Shown here piece by piece: positions 44,468-53,350 of a stretch of DNA of 64,000 bases; within the stretch, counting starts at the first letter, position 1; the number at the start of each line of letters is the position of its first letter. The translations under genes and the position numbers were made by a program. The notes beneath the pieces are model-generated. The model was not told the origin of the DNA. It searched no databases and saw only the letters and a program-made list of their open reading frames with translations. The stretch is from Cyanobium sp. T1B-Tous. Its GTDB lineage: Bacteria; Cyanobacteriota; Cyanobacteriia; PCC-6307; Cyanobiaceae. The stretch lies in NCBI RefSeq assembly GCF_024345475.1, contig NZ_JAGQBE010000002.1:32848-96847 (forward strand). Reading direction: 5' to 3'.

Positions 44468-45352
44468 ATGCCGCACCCCACCCTGCCCAGCACCGCCAAC
44501 GCCTGCCCGCCCCAACGCCGCTGCGAAGATCTGGGCCCCTCCCAGGTGCACACCCGCAACCGCAGCTGGCTTGAGGCGATGGCGGCCAGCCCCGATGCCG
44601 CCACCCGCCTGTGGTGGCGCAATGCCCTGGTGGAGCACAACCTTGCCCTGGTGCGGATGGTGGCCCAGCGCCAGAGCCAGCACAGCGGCCAGCCCTTCGA
44701 CGAGCTCGTATCGGCAGGGAACCTGGGGCTGATCCGGGCCGTGGAGGCCTTCGACCTGCGCCAGAGCTGCAACTTCAGCACTTTTGCCGTGCCCTTCATT
44801 CGGGGCGCCATGCTCCACGACGTGCGCGACCACGGCCAGCCGCTGCACACCCCCCGGCGCCTGCGGGAACTGCAGCAACGGGCCCGACGCCTGCAGGAGC
44901 AGCGCCGCAGCCAGGAGCTGGACCAGCTGCCCCCAGCGGCCCTGGCTGAAGCACTCGGTTGCCGTCCGGCCCAGCTGGAAGAGGCCGCAGCGGTGCAGCG
45001 GGCCCTGCAGGTGCGCAGCCTGGATGCTCCCCTTAGGGACGGTGAGGGCGACGAGAGCGGCTGCCTGCTCGACCAGCTGGGCGCACCGACCACCGGCTGG
45101 CGAGAGGACGCGAACCAGGGGCGGTGCCAATGGCTGCAGGCCCAGTTGGCCCAGCGCAGCCACCTGGAGCAGCGCCTGCTGCAGGGGCACTGGTTCGACG
45201 GACTGGGCTGGAGCGAACTGGCCCTGGAGCTCCAACTCACCAGCCGCCAGGCCCAGCGCCAGGGGGAGGCCCTGCTGGCCTGGCTTCAGGAGGCCGCCAC
45301 CAGCACCAACGGCGCCAACAACAGCGCCAGCACCGCGGCAATCGCCGTTTGA
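44468..45352 (+). CDS. Group 3 alternative sigma factor (sigma-70 family)
   Basis: 294 residues. Region 2 is clear: VEHNLALVRMVAQRQ, FDELVSAGNLGLIRAVEAFD and CNFSTFAVPFIRGAMLHDVR. Region 3 follows (TPRRLRELQQRARRLQEQRR, LAEALGCRPAQLEEA). Region 4 is divergent: LGWSELALELQLTSRQAQRQ replaces the usual helix-turn-helix text. No region 1.1. The shape is that of picocyanobacterial group 3 factors used under stress. The last 67 bases overlap the phytyl-phosphate kinase gene on the other strand. Confidence 0.88.
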   Translation: MPHPTLPSTANACPPQRRCEDLGPSQVHTRNRSWLEAMAASPDAATRLWWRNALVEHNLALVRMVAQRQSQHSGQPFDELVSAGNLGLIRAVEAFDLRQSCNFSTFAVPFIRGAMLHDVRDHGQPLHTPRRLRELQQRARRLQEQRRSQELDQLPPAALAEALGCRPAQLEEAAAVQRALQVRSLDAPLRDGEGDESGCLLDQLGAPTTGWREDANQGRCQWLQAQLAQRSHLEQRLLQGHWFDGLGWSELALELQLTSRQAQRQGEALLAWLQEAATSTNGANNSASTAAIAV

Positions 45353-46080
45353 ATGCCATTCACCAGCTCGTTGCTGAGCCAGCCCCAGCGCTGCTGGGCA
45401 CTGGCGCCGATCAGGCTTTCGAGCAGCGTGGCCACCAGGCCCACCAGGGTCACCAACAGCCAGGCGTCACGGCCGGAGATCAGGCCCAGGGCTGCCATGA
45501 GAGCCGCCATCAGGGCAGCGCCCAGCAAGCTGGCAGCGGTGCCTTCCAGGCTGATGGCCCCTTCCGTGCCCGGGGCCACGGGCCGCAGGGTGGTGATCAG
45601 CACGGTGTGCCGTCCCCAGCGCTTGCCGATCTCACTGCCACAGGTGTCGGCCAGCTTGGCGGCAAAGCTGGCGGCAAAGCCCAGCAGCAGCAGGGGTTGA
45701 AGCGGGCGTGGCGCCAGGGCCGCGGCCATGGCCAGCAGGGCACCACTGGCCGCCGATCCCCAGACGTTCTCCGGCCCCCGGGCCCCGCCGCGGGCCTCCG
45801 CCAGGCCGCGGGCCTGCTTGGTGCGAAAACCGAGGCGGGTCACCAGGGATCCCAGCGCCAGGTAGAGCACCACCGCCAACCAGCCCCGAGGGCCCAGACA
45901 CCCCCACAGCAGGGTGCCGAGGGCGCCGGCATGTACCCAGCCGGACCGGGTGAGCAGGGGCAGGCGCTGGGCCAGGGCAATCAGCAGGGTGTTGAGCGCC
46001 AGGGCCACCAGCCAGTGGCTCCAGGCCTGGGGGGCCACCAAGCCACTGGCGGGTAGTAAGGCTGGGGCGGGAAAGGGCAC
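45286..46080 (-). CDS. DUF92 membrane protein, probable phytyl-phosphate kinase (VTE6-like)
   Basis: 264 residues with about seven helices. The family signature is GFRTKQARGLAEARGGARGP followed by SAASGALLA, the conserved FAAKLADTCGSEIGKRWGR, and then EGAISLEGTAASLLGAA. Plant VTE6 and its cyanobacterial homologue phosphorylate phytyl-phosphate to phytyl-diphosphate, recycling chlorophyll's phytol for tocopherol and phylloquinone. Assignment is by family motif. The gene is divergent from the small gene at 46194. Confidence 0.87.
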   Translation of the reverse strand: MPFPAPALLPASGLVAPQAWSHWLVALALNTLLIALAQRLPLLTRSGWVHAGALGTLLWGCLGPRGWLAVVLYLALGSLVTRLGFRTKQARGLAEARGGARGPENVWGSAASGALLAMAAALAPRPLQPLLLLGFAASFAAKLADTCGSEIGKRWGRHTVLITTLRPVAPGTEGAISLEGTAASLLGAALMAALMAALGLISGRDAWLLVTLVGLVATLLESLIGASAQQRWGWLSNELVNGIQTAIAAVLALLLAPLVLVAAS

Positions 46081-46193
46081 GAACGGGCGCTCAGGGGCGA
46101 TGGTGGCGCCATCAAAGTGTGTTGCACAGCGCGACGGCCGGACCGCCCGGGAAGGCGGGCAGCGGATAATCGCCCTACGACGCTGCTGCCGTG

Positions 46194-46571
46194 ATGGTGT
46201 TCAACCGCAAGGCCTCCTTTTTTCTGGACCTGGGCAGTGAGGGCGCCGTGCCGGCCACGGTGACCATCGCCGAAGCCAAGCCAGCCAAGGCAGACGCAAA
46301 GCCAGCTGTCGCCCAGGCGATCGAAGCCAAGCCCGTGGCGGCCGCAGCCAGCCCCGAGCCCGTTCCAGCCAACGCAGCGGCCAGCCCCACCACGGCCGAA
46401 GCCATCGCCGCCGAACTGCGGGCGGCCCAGGAGGCCCTGCCCCCACCGAGCCTGAGCACCTTCGCCCCCGACTGCCTCAACCCCGCCAACGCCCTGCGCA
46501 GCCGTCGCCGCCTGGCCGGCGCCAACCTGGCCGGCTTCAAGGAGATGGCCTCCGGCATGTTCCGCAACTGA
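46194..46571 (+). CDS. Cyanobacterial protein with Ala/Pro-rich linker, unknown function
   Basis: 125 residues from the ATG; a GTG one codon earlier is an alternative. The N-terminal MVFNRKASFFLDLGS and the C-terminal LSTFAPDCLNPANAL and ANLAGFKEMASGMFRN are joined by an Ala/Pro/Glu/Lys linker (about 22-80). The end block looks conserved and helical. No catalytic motif. A GATAAT at 46165-46170 could be its -10 element. Function unknown. Confidence 0.65.
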   Translation: MVFNRKASFFLDLGSEGAVPATVTIAEAKPAKADAKPAVAQAIEAKPVAAAASPEPVPANAAASPTTAEAIAAELRAAQEALPPPSLSTFAPDCLNPANALRSRRRLAGANLAGFKEMASGMFRN

Positions 46572-46602
46572 ACCCCCAGGCCCCAGCCACGCAGCCAACG
46601 AC

Positions 46603-47382
46603 CTAGCCCGCTACCTGCTCACGCCAGTGGCTGAGCAATCCCGCGGCAGTGACCGCGGCGGTGCTGCAGCGGAGGATGGCGGCCCCCAGACTGACGGGCT
46701 GCCAGCCGTGCTCCAGGGCTTGGGTCTCCTCCGCCGGACTCCAACCACCCTCAGGCCCGATCGCCACCGTGACGCCGGCCGGCACGTCCTCCGGATCAGC
46801 GGCCGGATCAGCAGCCAGCTTCGCCAGCGCCTCCAGCAGCAGGGGAGTGCCGCTGCGGCGGGTGGTGGCCAGCAGACCCCGCCCCAGGCCTCGCGGCGGC
46901 GTGGCACCCAACAGGGCCAGGGCGGGCTTGGCCAGCGCCAGCTGGGGCTGCCACAGCCGTTCGCACTGCTCCAGCGCCTCCCGCAGGATGGTGGCGCCAC
47001 GCTCCGGCTTGAGAGGTTCGGGCCCGACGCTGCGCTCGGCGTGCAGCGGCGTGAACCGATCGATCCCCAATTCGACCACCATCCGCAGCAACACGTCGGC
47101 ATCCCGGCGCGGCAGGGCGACCGCCAGCTCCAGGTGCGGAGCGGGTGCCGCCGCCTGCTCCAGCGGGGCCGCCAGGGGCTGCTCGAGCTCGGCCCGGTCG
47201 GCCTGGCGCAGGACCGCGCTCCAGAGGTGACCCGCCCCATCCACCACGGCGAAGCGATCGCCGGGCCGCAGCCGCAGCACCCGGCCCAGGTAGTGGGCCT
47301 CCTGCCGCTCCAGCGGCAACGCGCCACCGCTCGCCGCCAGCCGCTCGGGAGGGATCAACAGCCGCCGCAGTTCCCGCACCAC
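46603..47382 (-). CDS. rsmE: 16S rRNA (uracil-1498-N3)-methyltransferase RsmE
   Basis: 259-residue SPOUT-class methyltransferase. N-terminal PUA-like domain with RRLLIPPERL and HYLGRVLRLRPGD. The catalytic SPOUT knot shows LELAVALPRRDADVLL, LGIDRFTPLHAERS, the SAM loop IGPEGGWSPAEE and SLGAAILRCSTA. The last motif usually reads LGxxILRxETA, so Ser replaces Glu here. It methylates U1498 of 16S rRNA. It lies eight bases after the DUF3531 gene. Confidence 0.92.
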   Translation of the reverse strand: MVRELRRLLIPPERLAASGGALPLERQEAHYLGRVLRLRPGDRFAVVDGAGHLWSAVLRQADRAELEQPLAAPLEQAAAPAPHLELAVALPRRDADVLLRMVVELGIDRFTPLHAERSVGPEPLKPERGATILREALEQCERLWQPQLALAKPALALLGATPPRGLGRGLLATTRRSGTPLLLEALAKLAADPAADPEDVPAGVTVAIGPEGGWSPAEETQALEHGWQPVSLGAAILRCSTAAVTAAGLLSHWREQVAG

Positions 47383-47390
47383 GGTGGGGC

Positions 47391-47870
47391 CTAGTCGTCC
47401 TCGGGGTCGCCCGAGTCGAGGCCATCGAGACCGGCGAACATCGCATCGGGCTGCTCTTCGATCGGCCAGTCGTCGTTGAGCCCGCCGATCAGCAGTTCCT
47501 CCAGTTCGAGCACGTCGTTGTTGAGCTGGCCCAGGGCGTTGATCAGCACATCGAGGGCAAAAGCGTCGCTAGTGCCGAGATCGACCCAGCAGCGGGCCCA
47601 GTTGTCCTGGTATTCCATCGGGCCCATGTTGTGCATCAGGGCCGGCAGGGCCGCCGCCGCGCTCTCGTGGCTGTAGGCAATCCAGCCCAGCTCAGCCCCC
47701 TCCTCATGGGCCTGGAGGTTTTCGGCATTGAAGCCACCCAGCTTGCCCAGAAAAAACCAGCTGTCGAAGGTGGTTTCCAGGTACCCCCGCTCCCCGGCCC
47801 CCACCGGGTGGGGGAAGCGCATCCAGATCCAGCAGTTGAAGGGGTTGAACTCGCGGAAGCGCACCTCCAT
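47391..47870 (-). CDS. DUF3531-family protein
   Basis: 159 residues from the ATG at 47870 (MEVRFREFNPFNCWIWMRFP); longer upstream readings run into the divergent ABC gene. The WIWMRFP and FDSWFFLGKLGGFNAENLQ blocks and the acidic C-terminal tail identify the cyanobacterial and plastid DUF3531 family. No function is established. It is upstream of rsmE in the same direction. Confidence 0.85.
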   Translation of the reverse strand: MEVRFREFNPFNCWIWMRFPHPVGAGERGYLETTFDSWFFLGKLGGFNAENLQAHEEGAELGWIAYSHESAAAALPALMHNMGPMEYQDNWARCWVDLGTSDAFALDVLINALGQLNNDVLELEELLIGGLNDDWPIEEQPDAMFAGLDGLDSGDPEDD

Positions 47871-47930
47871 GACGACGGGGCAACAGGAAACGGTGCCTCC
47901 ATCAAACTCGCCCGCCGGCATGCTGGGGCC

Positions 47931-48593
47931 ATGCTCGAGCTCCGCAACGTCAGCTACCACCCGGCCACGGCGGCGCAACCGGTGCTGCGTGACCTCAACC
48001 TGACCCTGCCGGTTGGCCGTGTCGCCCTGGTGGCCGGCCGCAGCGGCAGCGGCAAAACCACCCTGCTGGAGGTGATCAGCGGCCTGGCCGAACCCAGCAG
48101 CGGCACCCTGCTCTGGGAGGGCCAACCGCTCAACGGCCGCCAGCGCCGCTGGCTGTGCGGGCTGGTGTTCCAGTTCCCGGAACGCCATTTCCTCGGCCTC
48201 AGCGTGGGGCAGGAGCTGAAGCTGGGGCACCGGCGGCTCACGGCCGACCAGGCCCAGGAGGTGCTCACCCTGGTGGGGCTGGAGGGCCTCTCGCTGCAGC
48301 AGGCGCCGGAGCAGCTCAGCGGTGGCCAACAGCGGCGGCTGGCCCTGGCGGTGCAGCTGCTGCGCAACCCCCGGGTGCTGCTGCTGGATGAGCCCACCGC
48401 CGGCCTCGACTGGGCCGTACGGGGGGAGATCCTCGAGCTGCTCACCGTCCTGGCCCAGGAACGGGCCGTGCTGGTGGTGACCCACGAACCCGACCTATTT
48501 CGGGGCGTCAGCAACGACCGCTGGCGACTCGAGGACGGCCAGGTCCAGAAGCCAATCCTTACGATGCCCACACCCCAGGACGGTGAGCCTTGA
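47931..48593 (+). CDS. ABC transporter ATP-binding protein, CbiO/ECF-like
   Basis: 220 residues from the ATG at 47931. Walker [18 protein letters not shown] (36-43), Q-loop [11 protein letters not shown], signature [13 protein letters not shown], Walker [14 protein letters not shown] and switch histidine VVTHEPDLF. The QFPExxFLG stretch is typical of energy-coupling-factor ATPases. No permease or substrate-binding gene is adjacent, so the cargo is unknown. The hslO start overlaps its stop as TTGA. Confidence 0.88.
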   Translation: MLELRNVSYHPATAAQPVLRDLNLTLPVGRVALVAGRSGSGKTTLLEVISGLAEPSSGTLLWEGQPLNGRQRRWLCGLVFQFPERHFLGLSVGQELKLGHRRLTADQAQEVLTLVGLEGLSLQQAPEQLSGGQQRRLALAVQLLRNPRVLLLDEPTAGLDWAVRGEILELLTVLAQERAVLVVTHEPDLFRGVSNDRWRLEDGQVQKPILTMPTPQDGEP

Positions 48594-49507
48594 GCGATCA
48601 GCTGCTGCGGGCCACGGCCGCCGGAGGCGGGATTCGTCTGGTGGCCGTCAGCACCACTCACACCAGCCGCTGCGCCCGGGAGCGCCACGGCCTCTCCTTC
48701 CTCACCAGCGCCCTGCTGGGGCGCGCCATGACGGCCGGCTTGCTGCTGGCCAGCTCGATGAAGGTGGCCCACGGCCGGGTGAACCTGCGCATCCAATCGG
48801 ATGGGCCCCTGCGGGGGCTGATGGTGGACGCGGGCCGCGATGGCACGGTGCGCGGCTACGTGGGCCATCCAGCCCTGGAACTCGATCCGGTCATCGGCCC
48901 GGATGGCCTCTCCCAGTTCGACTTCCGCACCGCCACCGGCACGGGCTACCTGCACGTGGTGCGCGACCTGGGCGAAGGTGAACCGTTCAGCTCGACGGTG
49001 GAACTGGTGAGCGGCGGCATCGGCGATGACCTGGCCTCCTACCTGCTGCACTCCGAGCAGACCCCCTCGGCGGTGTTTGTGGGCGAGCAGATCGATAGCA
49101 GCGGCGTGCGCTGCAGCGGCGGCGTGCTGGTGCAGGTGCTGCCCAAAGCGGCCCGCGAACCGGCGCTGGTGGCCCTGCTGGAGGCCCGCTGCCGCGAGGT
49201 GCAGCACTTCAGCCAACGGCTGGCCGACTGCGAAGGCCACCTGCACAGCCTGCTGGAAGACATCTTTCCCGACCTCGACCCCCAGCCCCTCGACGATGCC
49301 GCCGCCTGCACGCCGGTGCGGTTCCAGTGCCGCTGCAGCCGCGAGCGCAGCGTCGGAGCGCTGAAACTGTTGGGGCGCGATGAGCTCAGCGCCATGCTGG
49401 CCGAGGACGGCCAGGCCGAGCTCACCTGCCACTTCTGCAGTGCGGCCTACATCGTGGAAGCGGCGGAACTGGCCGGGCTGATTGACGAACTGGCGCCCGT
49501 GCCCTGA
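48590..49507 (+). CDS. hslO: Hsp33 redox-regulated chaperone
   Basis: 305 residues from a TTG that overlaps the ABC ATPase stop (TTGA). Hsp33 is a holdase switched on by oxidation. The redox zinc centre shows as CRC in [11 protein letters not shown] and CHFC in [12 protein letters not shown] (CxC and CxxC). The N-terminal substrate-binding domain begins [17 protein letters not shown]. Length and motifs are normal. Confidence 0.95.
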   Translation: MSDQLLRATAAGGGIRLVAVSTTHTSRCARERHGLSFLTSALLGRAMTAGLLLASSMKVAHGRVNLRIQSDGPLRGLMVDAGRDGTVRGYVGHPALELDPVIGPDGLSQFDFRTATGTGYLHVVRDLGEGEPFSSTVELVSGGIGDDLASYLLHSEQTPSAVFVGEQIDSSGVRCSGGVLVQVLPKAAREPALVALLEARCREVQHFSQRLADCEGHLHSLLEDIFPDLDPQPLDDAAACTPVRFQCRCSRERSVGALKLLGRDELSAMLAEDGQAELTCHFCSAAYIVEAAELAGLIDELAPVP

Positions 49508-49526
49508 CCACCAGGGTGCGGCCAGC

Positions 49527-50204
49527 TCAACCGAGCAGCAGGGCCCCCAGCAACAACAGCAGCAAGGCCGGCAGGCTCTGCACCTGAAGGGGGGTGAGGG
49601 GCAGCCCCAGGGGCAGGGAGCTGGAGAGCGCTCCGGTGAGGATCGCCCCGAGCAGCAGGCCCAGGCACAGCAGGGCAAAACCCCAGCCCACGGCCGCCAG
49701 GAAGCGGCGATGGCGCCACTGGAGATTGATCACCGCCATGGCGGTGGCGAAGGCCAGCAGCAGGTCGGCAGGGAAGCTGGGCGCCAGCAGGAGCAGCAAC
49801 AGCAACACGCCCGTGGTGGCCAGCGGGAACCACAGCTCTCGCCCGGTTGCCAGGGCCAGGCCCGGCAGGGAGAGCTGGGGGGCGGCCACCCGCGGCAACT
49901 GGAGCTGGGGCAGGGAGGGCACCGCCAGGCGGGGCGGCGGCGGCGCCAGCTGTTCGCGCTGGGAGGCCGTCTTGGCCGCACTGCTGACCCGGCCCTGCTG
50001 GCGCTCCTTGAGCCGCTCCATCAGCACCGCGTCGTAGGCCGCCTCGATCCGGGAGCGCGCCATGGTGTCATCGCCCACCTCCTCGAGCCGGGCGAGCTTG
50101 GCGGCCTGCACCTCGTCGAAGCTGGCATCAGCCGCAACGCCCAGCCGCTCATAGGGGCCGGAGGGCTCGGCCGCCGGAGCGGGCTGATCAGAGCGTTGGG
50201 TCAT
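49527..50204 (-). CDS. CPP1-like family protein (DUF3353), J-like chaperone of protochlorophyllide oxidoreductase
   Basis: 225 residues: a J-like helical domain at the N-terminus (PYERLGVAADASFDEVQAAK, then SRIEAAYDAVLMERLKER), a Pro/Leu-rich linker (about 85-115) and three or four transmembrane helices. This is the layout of CPP1, which stabilises protochlorophyllide oxidoreductase in plants and cyanobacteria. The HPD tripeptide of true J domains is absent, as in CPP1. Role inferred from the family. Confidence 0.88.
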   Translation of the reverse strand: MTQRSDQPAPAAEPSGPYERLGVAADASFDEVQAAKLARLEEVGDDTMARSRIEAAYDAVLMERLKERQQGRVSSAAKTASQREQLAPPPPRLAVPSLPQLQLPRVAAPQLSLPGLALATGRELWFPLATTGVLLLLLLLAPSFPADLLLAFATAMAVINLQWRHRRFLAAVGWGFALLCLGLLLGAILTGALSSSLPLGLPLTPLQVQSLPALLLLLLGALLLG

Positions 50205-50297
50205 GAGAAGCCGGGAGGCGGCACCGAGGGAATCAGCGGAGGAGATCCACTGGGTGAAGCCAGGGGAATTCCCTGACTGGAGCGTATCGAGGACGGG

Positions 50298-50537
50298 CTA
50301 AAAAAGGGGCTCACTGGAGCGAAAGCCAGCCTCTTGTTGCAGGCGGCGGCGGCAGTGCTCGGCCTCTTCGGCCCCGAGACGCTTGCGGTGCTTGAGCAGG
50401 GGCAGCTGGGGGGGCAGGTGACTGCCTTCCCGCATCTCGACCGTGATCGCGCCAATGGGTCCCTGGGCGGGCAGGAAACTCACGTAATCGCAGCCCCCGT
50501 CCGGGCGGGGACGCACCAGCCAGAGAGGCGTCGGCAT
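50298..50537 (-). CDS. Small picocyanobacterial protein, possibly DUF1651
   Basis: 79 residues: MPTPLWLVRPRPDGGCDYVS, FLPAQGPIGAITVEMREG, and a basic C-terminal helix (RRRLQQEAGFRSSEPLF). The WLVRP start recalls the DUF1651 proteins found mainly in Synechococcus and Prochlorococcus, though I am unsure. Function unknown. The 93 bases to the CPP1-like gene hold nothing clear. Confidence 0.6.
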   Translation of the reverse strand: MPTPLWLVRPRPDGGCDYVSFLPAQGPIGAITVEMREGSHLPPQLPLLKHRKRLGAEEAEHCRRRLQQEAGFRSSEPLF

Positions 50538-50594
50538 CGCTGTGATGGTTCGTTACCTGCCAGTCTGGCGCGCCTGGACCGCCGGCGTGGCTCC

Positions 50595-52247
50595 CTAAAG
50601 GCTGATGGGCTCGACCCCGCTCACCACCGGTGCCACCGCACTGAGCTCCAGATCGGCGTGGTCCTGGGCCAGCTGGCCCAGGTTCCAGTCGTTCTTGAAC
50701 AGCAACACCGGCCGGTCCCAGGCATCGCGCACCGTCTTGCAGTTGAAGATGCGCCCCACCTGCTCCAGGGCCGGCCAGCCGCCCACCACCCAGCGGGCCA
50801 CGGTGAAGCCGAGGGGCTCCAACCGGGTCTGCACGCCGTATTCGTGTTCGAGCCGGTACTGCACCACCTCCAGCTGCAACTGACCCACCGCCGCCAGGAT
50901 CGGATCGCGCTTGCTCTGGTCGGTGTCGTAGAGGATCTGCACCGCCCCCTCCTCCCGCAGCTCATTCACCCCCTTGCGGAAGCTTTTGAAGGCGGAGGGG
51001 TTGGGATTGCGCAGCCAGGCAAAGATCTCCGGGCTGAAGCAGGGGATGCCCTCGTACTCCACCTTCGGGCCCAGATACAGGGTGTCGCCGATGGCGAACA
51101 TCCCCGGGTTGTTGAGGCCGATCACATCGCCGGGGTAGGCGTCTTCCACCACCTCCCGGTCCTGACCGAACAGCTTCTGGGGGCGCGAGAGGCGAATGGC
51201 CTTGCCGGTGCGGGCGTGCTGCACCGTCATGTCCTTCTCAAATTTGCCGGAGCACACCCGCACGAAGGCCACCCGGTCGCGGTGGCGGGGATCCATGTTG
51301 GCCTGGAGCTTGAACACAAAGCCGCTGAAGCCCGGGCGGATCGGATCGATCACCCCGGCACTGCTGGAGCGGGCCACGGGCTTCTGGGCCAATTCGAGGA
51401 AGGCATCGAGGAAGGGACGCACCCCGAAGTTGGTCATGGCCGAGCCAAAGAACACCGGGCTGAGCTCACCGGCGTGCACCAGCTCCAGGTCGAGGTCAGC
51501 TCCGGCCCCCTCCAACAACTCCAGTTCCTCCAGGGCCAGATCCAACAACTCCGGCTCCACGGCCCCTGAGGCCCGGGCCTCAGCCACCGAGAGGCGCTTC
51601 TCCTCACTGGTGCGGCCCCGCTCAGCGCGCTCAAACAGGATCAGGTCGTGGCTGCGCCGGTCGATCACGCCGCGGAAGCGGTCGCCGCTGCCGATCGGCC
51701 AGTTCACCGGCCAGCAGGCCAGGCCCAGCTGCTGCTCGATTTCATCGAGGAGCTCGAGGGGCTCCCGTCCCGGGCGGTCCATCTTGTTGATGAAGGTGAA
51801 GATGGGGATGCGGCGCAGGCGGCACACCTCAAACAACTTGCGGGTCTGGGGTTCGAGGCCCTTGGCCGCGTCTTCGAGCATCACCGCGTTGTCGGCGGCG
51901 GCCAGGGTGCGGTAGGTGTCCTCCGAGAAATCCTGGTGACCCGGGGTGTCGAGCAGGTTGATCGTGCTGCCGCTGTAGTCGAACTGCAGCACCGTGGAGG
52001 TGATCGAGATGCCCCGCTGCTTCTCCAGCTCCATCCAGTCGGAGGTCACCTTGCGCTGCTCCCCCTTGGCCTTCACCGCGCCGGCCTGTTGGATCGCACC
52101 CCCGTAGAGCAGCAGCTTCTCGGTGAGGGTGGTCTTGCCCGCATCGGGGTGGGAGATGATCGCGAAATTGCGCCGGCGGCCCACGGCCTCGGCCAGGGCC
52201 GCCAGCTCGAGGGGAGGGGTGCTGCTGCTGCTGGAGCTGGTGGTCAT
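50595..52247 (-). CDS. prfC: Peptide chain release factor 3
   Basis: 550-residue translational GTPase that recycles RF1 and RF2 from the ribosome. G1 [13 protein letters not shown]2 region [14 protein letters not shown]3 [13 protein letters not shown]4 NKMDRPGRE. Later domains include [19 protein letters not shown] and [18 protein letters not shown], both typical of RF3. A serine-rich leader (about 1-10). It lies downstream of the binding-protein gene on the same strand, 27 bases away. Confidence 0.96.
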   Translation of the reverse strand: MTTSSSSSSTPPLELAALAEAVGRRRNFAIISHPDAGKTTLTEKLLLYGGAIQQAGAVKAKGEQRKVTSDWMELEKQRGISITSTVLQFDYSGSTINLLDTPGHQDFSEDTYRTLAAADNAVMLEDAAKGLEPQTRKLFEVCRLRRIPIFTFINKMDRPGREPLELLDEIEQQLGLACWPVNWPIGSGDRFRGVIDRRSHDLILFERAERGRTSEEKRLSVAEARASGAVEPELLDLALEELELLEGAGADLDLELVHAGELSPVFFGSAMTNFGVRPFLDAFLELAQKPVARSSSAGVIDPIRPGFSGFVFKLQANMDPRHRDRVAFVRVCSGKFEKDMTVQHARTGKAIRLSRPQKLFGQDREVVEDAYPGDVIGLNNPGMFAIGDTLYLGPKVEYEGIPCFSPEIFAWLRNPNPSAFKSFRKGVNELREEGAVQILYDTDQSKRDPILAAVGQLQLEVVQYRLEHEYGVQTRLEPLGFTVARWVVGGWPALEQVGRIFNCKTVRDAWDRPVLLFKNDWNLGQLAQDHADLELSAVAPVVSGVEPISL

Positions 52248-52274
52248 GGGCCCAGCCTGCCAGGCAGGGTCAGC

Positions 52275-53336
52275 TCAGCACAGCGGGGCAAAAAATGATT
52301 CCTCACACAGCACGGCCGCAGACACCGGGGGATCCGTGGAGCGGGGCAGCCGCTTCCAGGGCACCAACCAGGACGAGGGCGGCGTTTCCCGAATCAAGGC
52401 GTCCGTTTCCGGCGTTGACAACACCAGCAGACGCCGATCCCGTAGGCGCAGGGTCTGCTTGAGCCAGGGCGTGAAAAAGCGCTGCTGCAAGAGGCGCCTC
52501 TGACTGCCGTCGGCCATGGCCCGGGCCAGTCCGCGCTCTAGGGCCGATTTCAAACGCTGATTATTGGGGTTGATGACAAACACAAAGGCATTGGGGTAGG
52601 CGATCAACAGATGGCGATCGACCGCGACATTGCCGTAACCCAACTGGGCAGCCCTAGGCCCACATTCTTCTTCCAGATTGGCAAGGCCGCGCGGCAGATA
52701 ATCAACCCGTGCCTGATCCAATAAATTCAAATAAGATCGACCAGCCGTCTCATAGGTTGGCAGCCCACTGCCAACAAGCACCCGTACATCGCTGAAGCCA
52801 CGCGCCTGAACAGCCAGATAGGAGGTGAGATCGGCAACTGTTTTAACCGACTTGAAGCGTTCTTCATGCCGAACATTGACGCAGGAAAACCTCAGGCCCA
52901 GCAAACCTCCATCCACTGGGGTGGGTAGGCGGAGAACATCGGGCCTGAAGGAGTCGATGGCCCCAAACAGGCCGACACTAAGCCCAGTGGGGTTGCCGGA
53001 TGACAGGCCCTTCGACGCCGCAATATGTTGAATGGAGTCTTTGGTATCCATCACCGTCTCCCCATAACCCAAAACATACTTTTCCCCACTTCGCGACAAC
53101 ACAAGCTTCAACATCAAAAAAGGCAGGGAATTCTGATCATTCCAAGGACGCTGCAACAACACAACCGGCATCACCTCGGCCGGCAGTGCGCGCTGTTCGT
53201 CCACCGTGAGCACCAGATCATCCTCCATGCTTGGACGATCCTGGAGCTTCGCTCGGATCAACAGACCTCCGAAACCCAAAGCCAACAACGACAACACAAC
53301 CGACAAAAGCTCAGGCAAGAGGTGAGACCGCTTCAT
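52275..53336 (-). CDS. Membrane-anchored periplasmic solute-binding protein (SBP type 3-like)
   Basis: 353 residues. One N-terminal anchor helix (about 8-28) is followed by a type II binding fold. Hallmarks: LMLKLVLSRSGEKYVLGYGE, VGSGLPTYETAGRSYLNLL, YLPRGLANLEEECGP and AYPNAFVFVINPNNQRLKSA, with the C-terminal helix of such proteins. No ABC permease or ATPase is near. Its upstream neighbour, 14 bases away, is a ligand-gated ion channel homologue, so it may present a ligand to that channel. The base composition is visibly AT-richer than the core genes. Confidence 0.82.
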   Translation of the reverse strand: MKRSHLLPELLSVVLSLLALGFGGLLIRAKLQDRPSMEDDLVLTVDEQRALPAEVMPVVLLQRPWNDQNSLPFLMLKLVLSRSGEKYVLGYGETVMDTKDSIQHIAASKGLSSGNPTGLSVGLFGAIDSFRPDVLRLPTPVDGGLLGLRFSCVNVRHEERFKSVKTVADLTSYLAVQARGFSDVRVLVGSGLPTYETAGRSYLNLLDQARVDYLPRGLANLEEECGPRAAQLGYGNVAVDRHLLIAYPNAFVFVINPNNQRLKSALERGLARAMADGSQRRLLQQRFFTPWLKQTLRLRDRRLLVLSTPETDALIRETPPSSWLVPWKRLPRSTDPPVSAAVLCEESFFAPLC

Positions 53337-53350
53337 GCTCTGGGAAAGAA

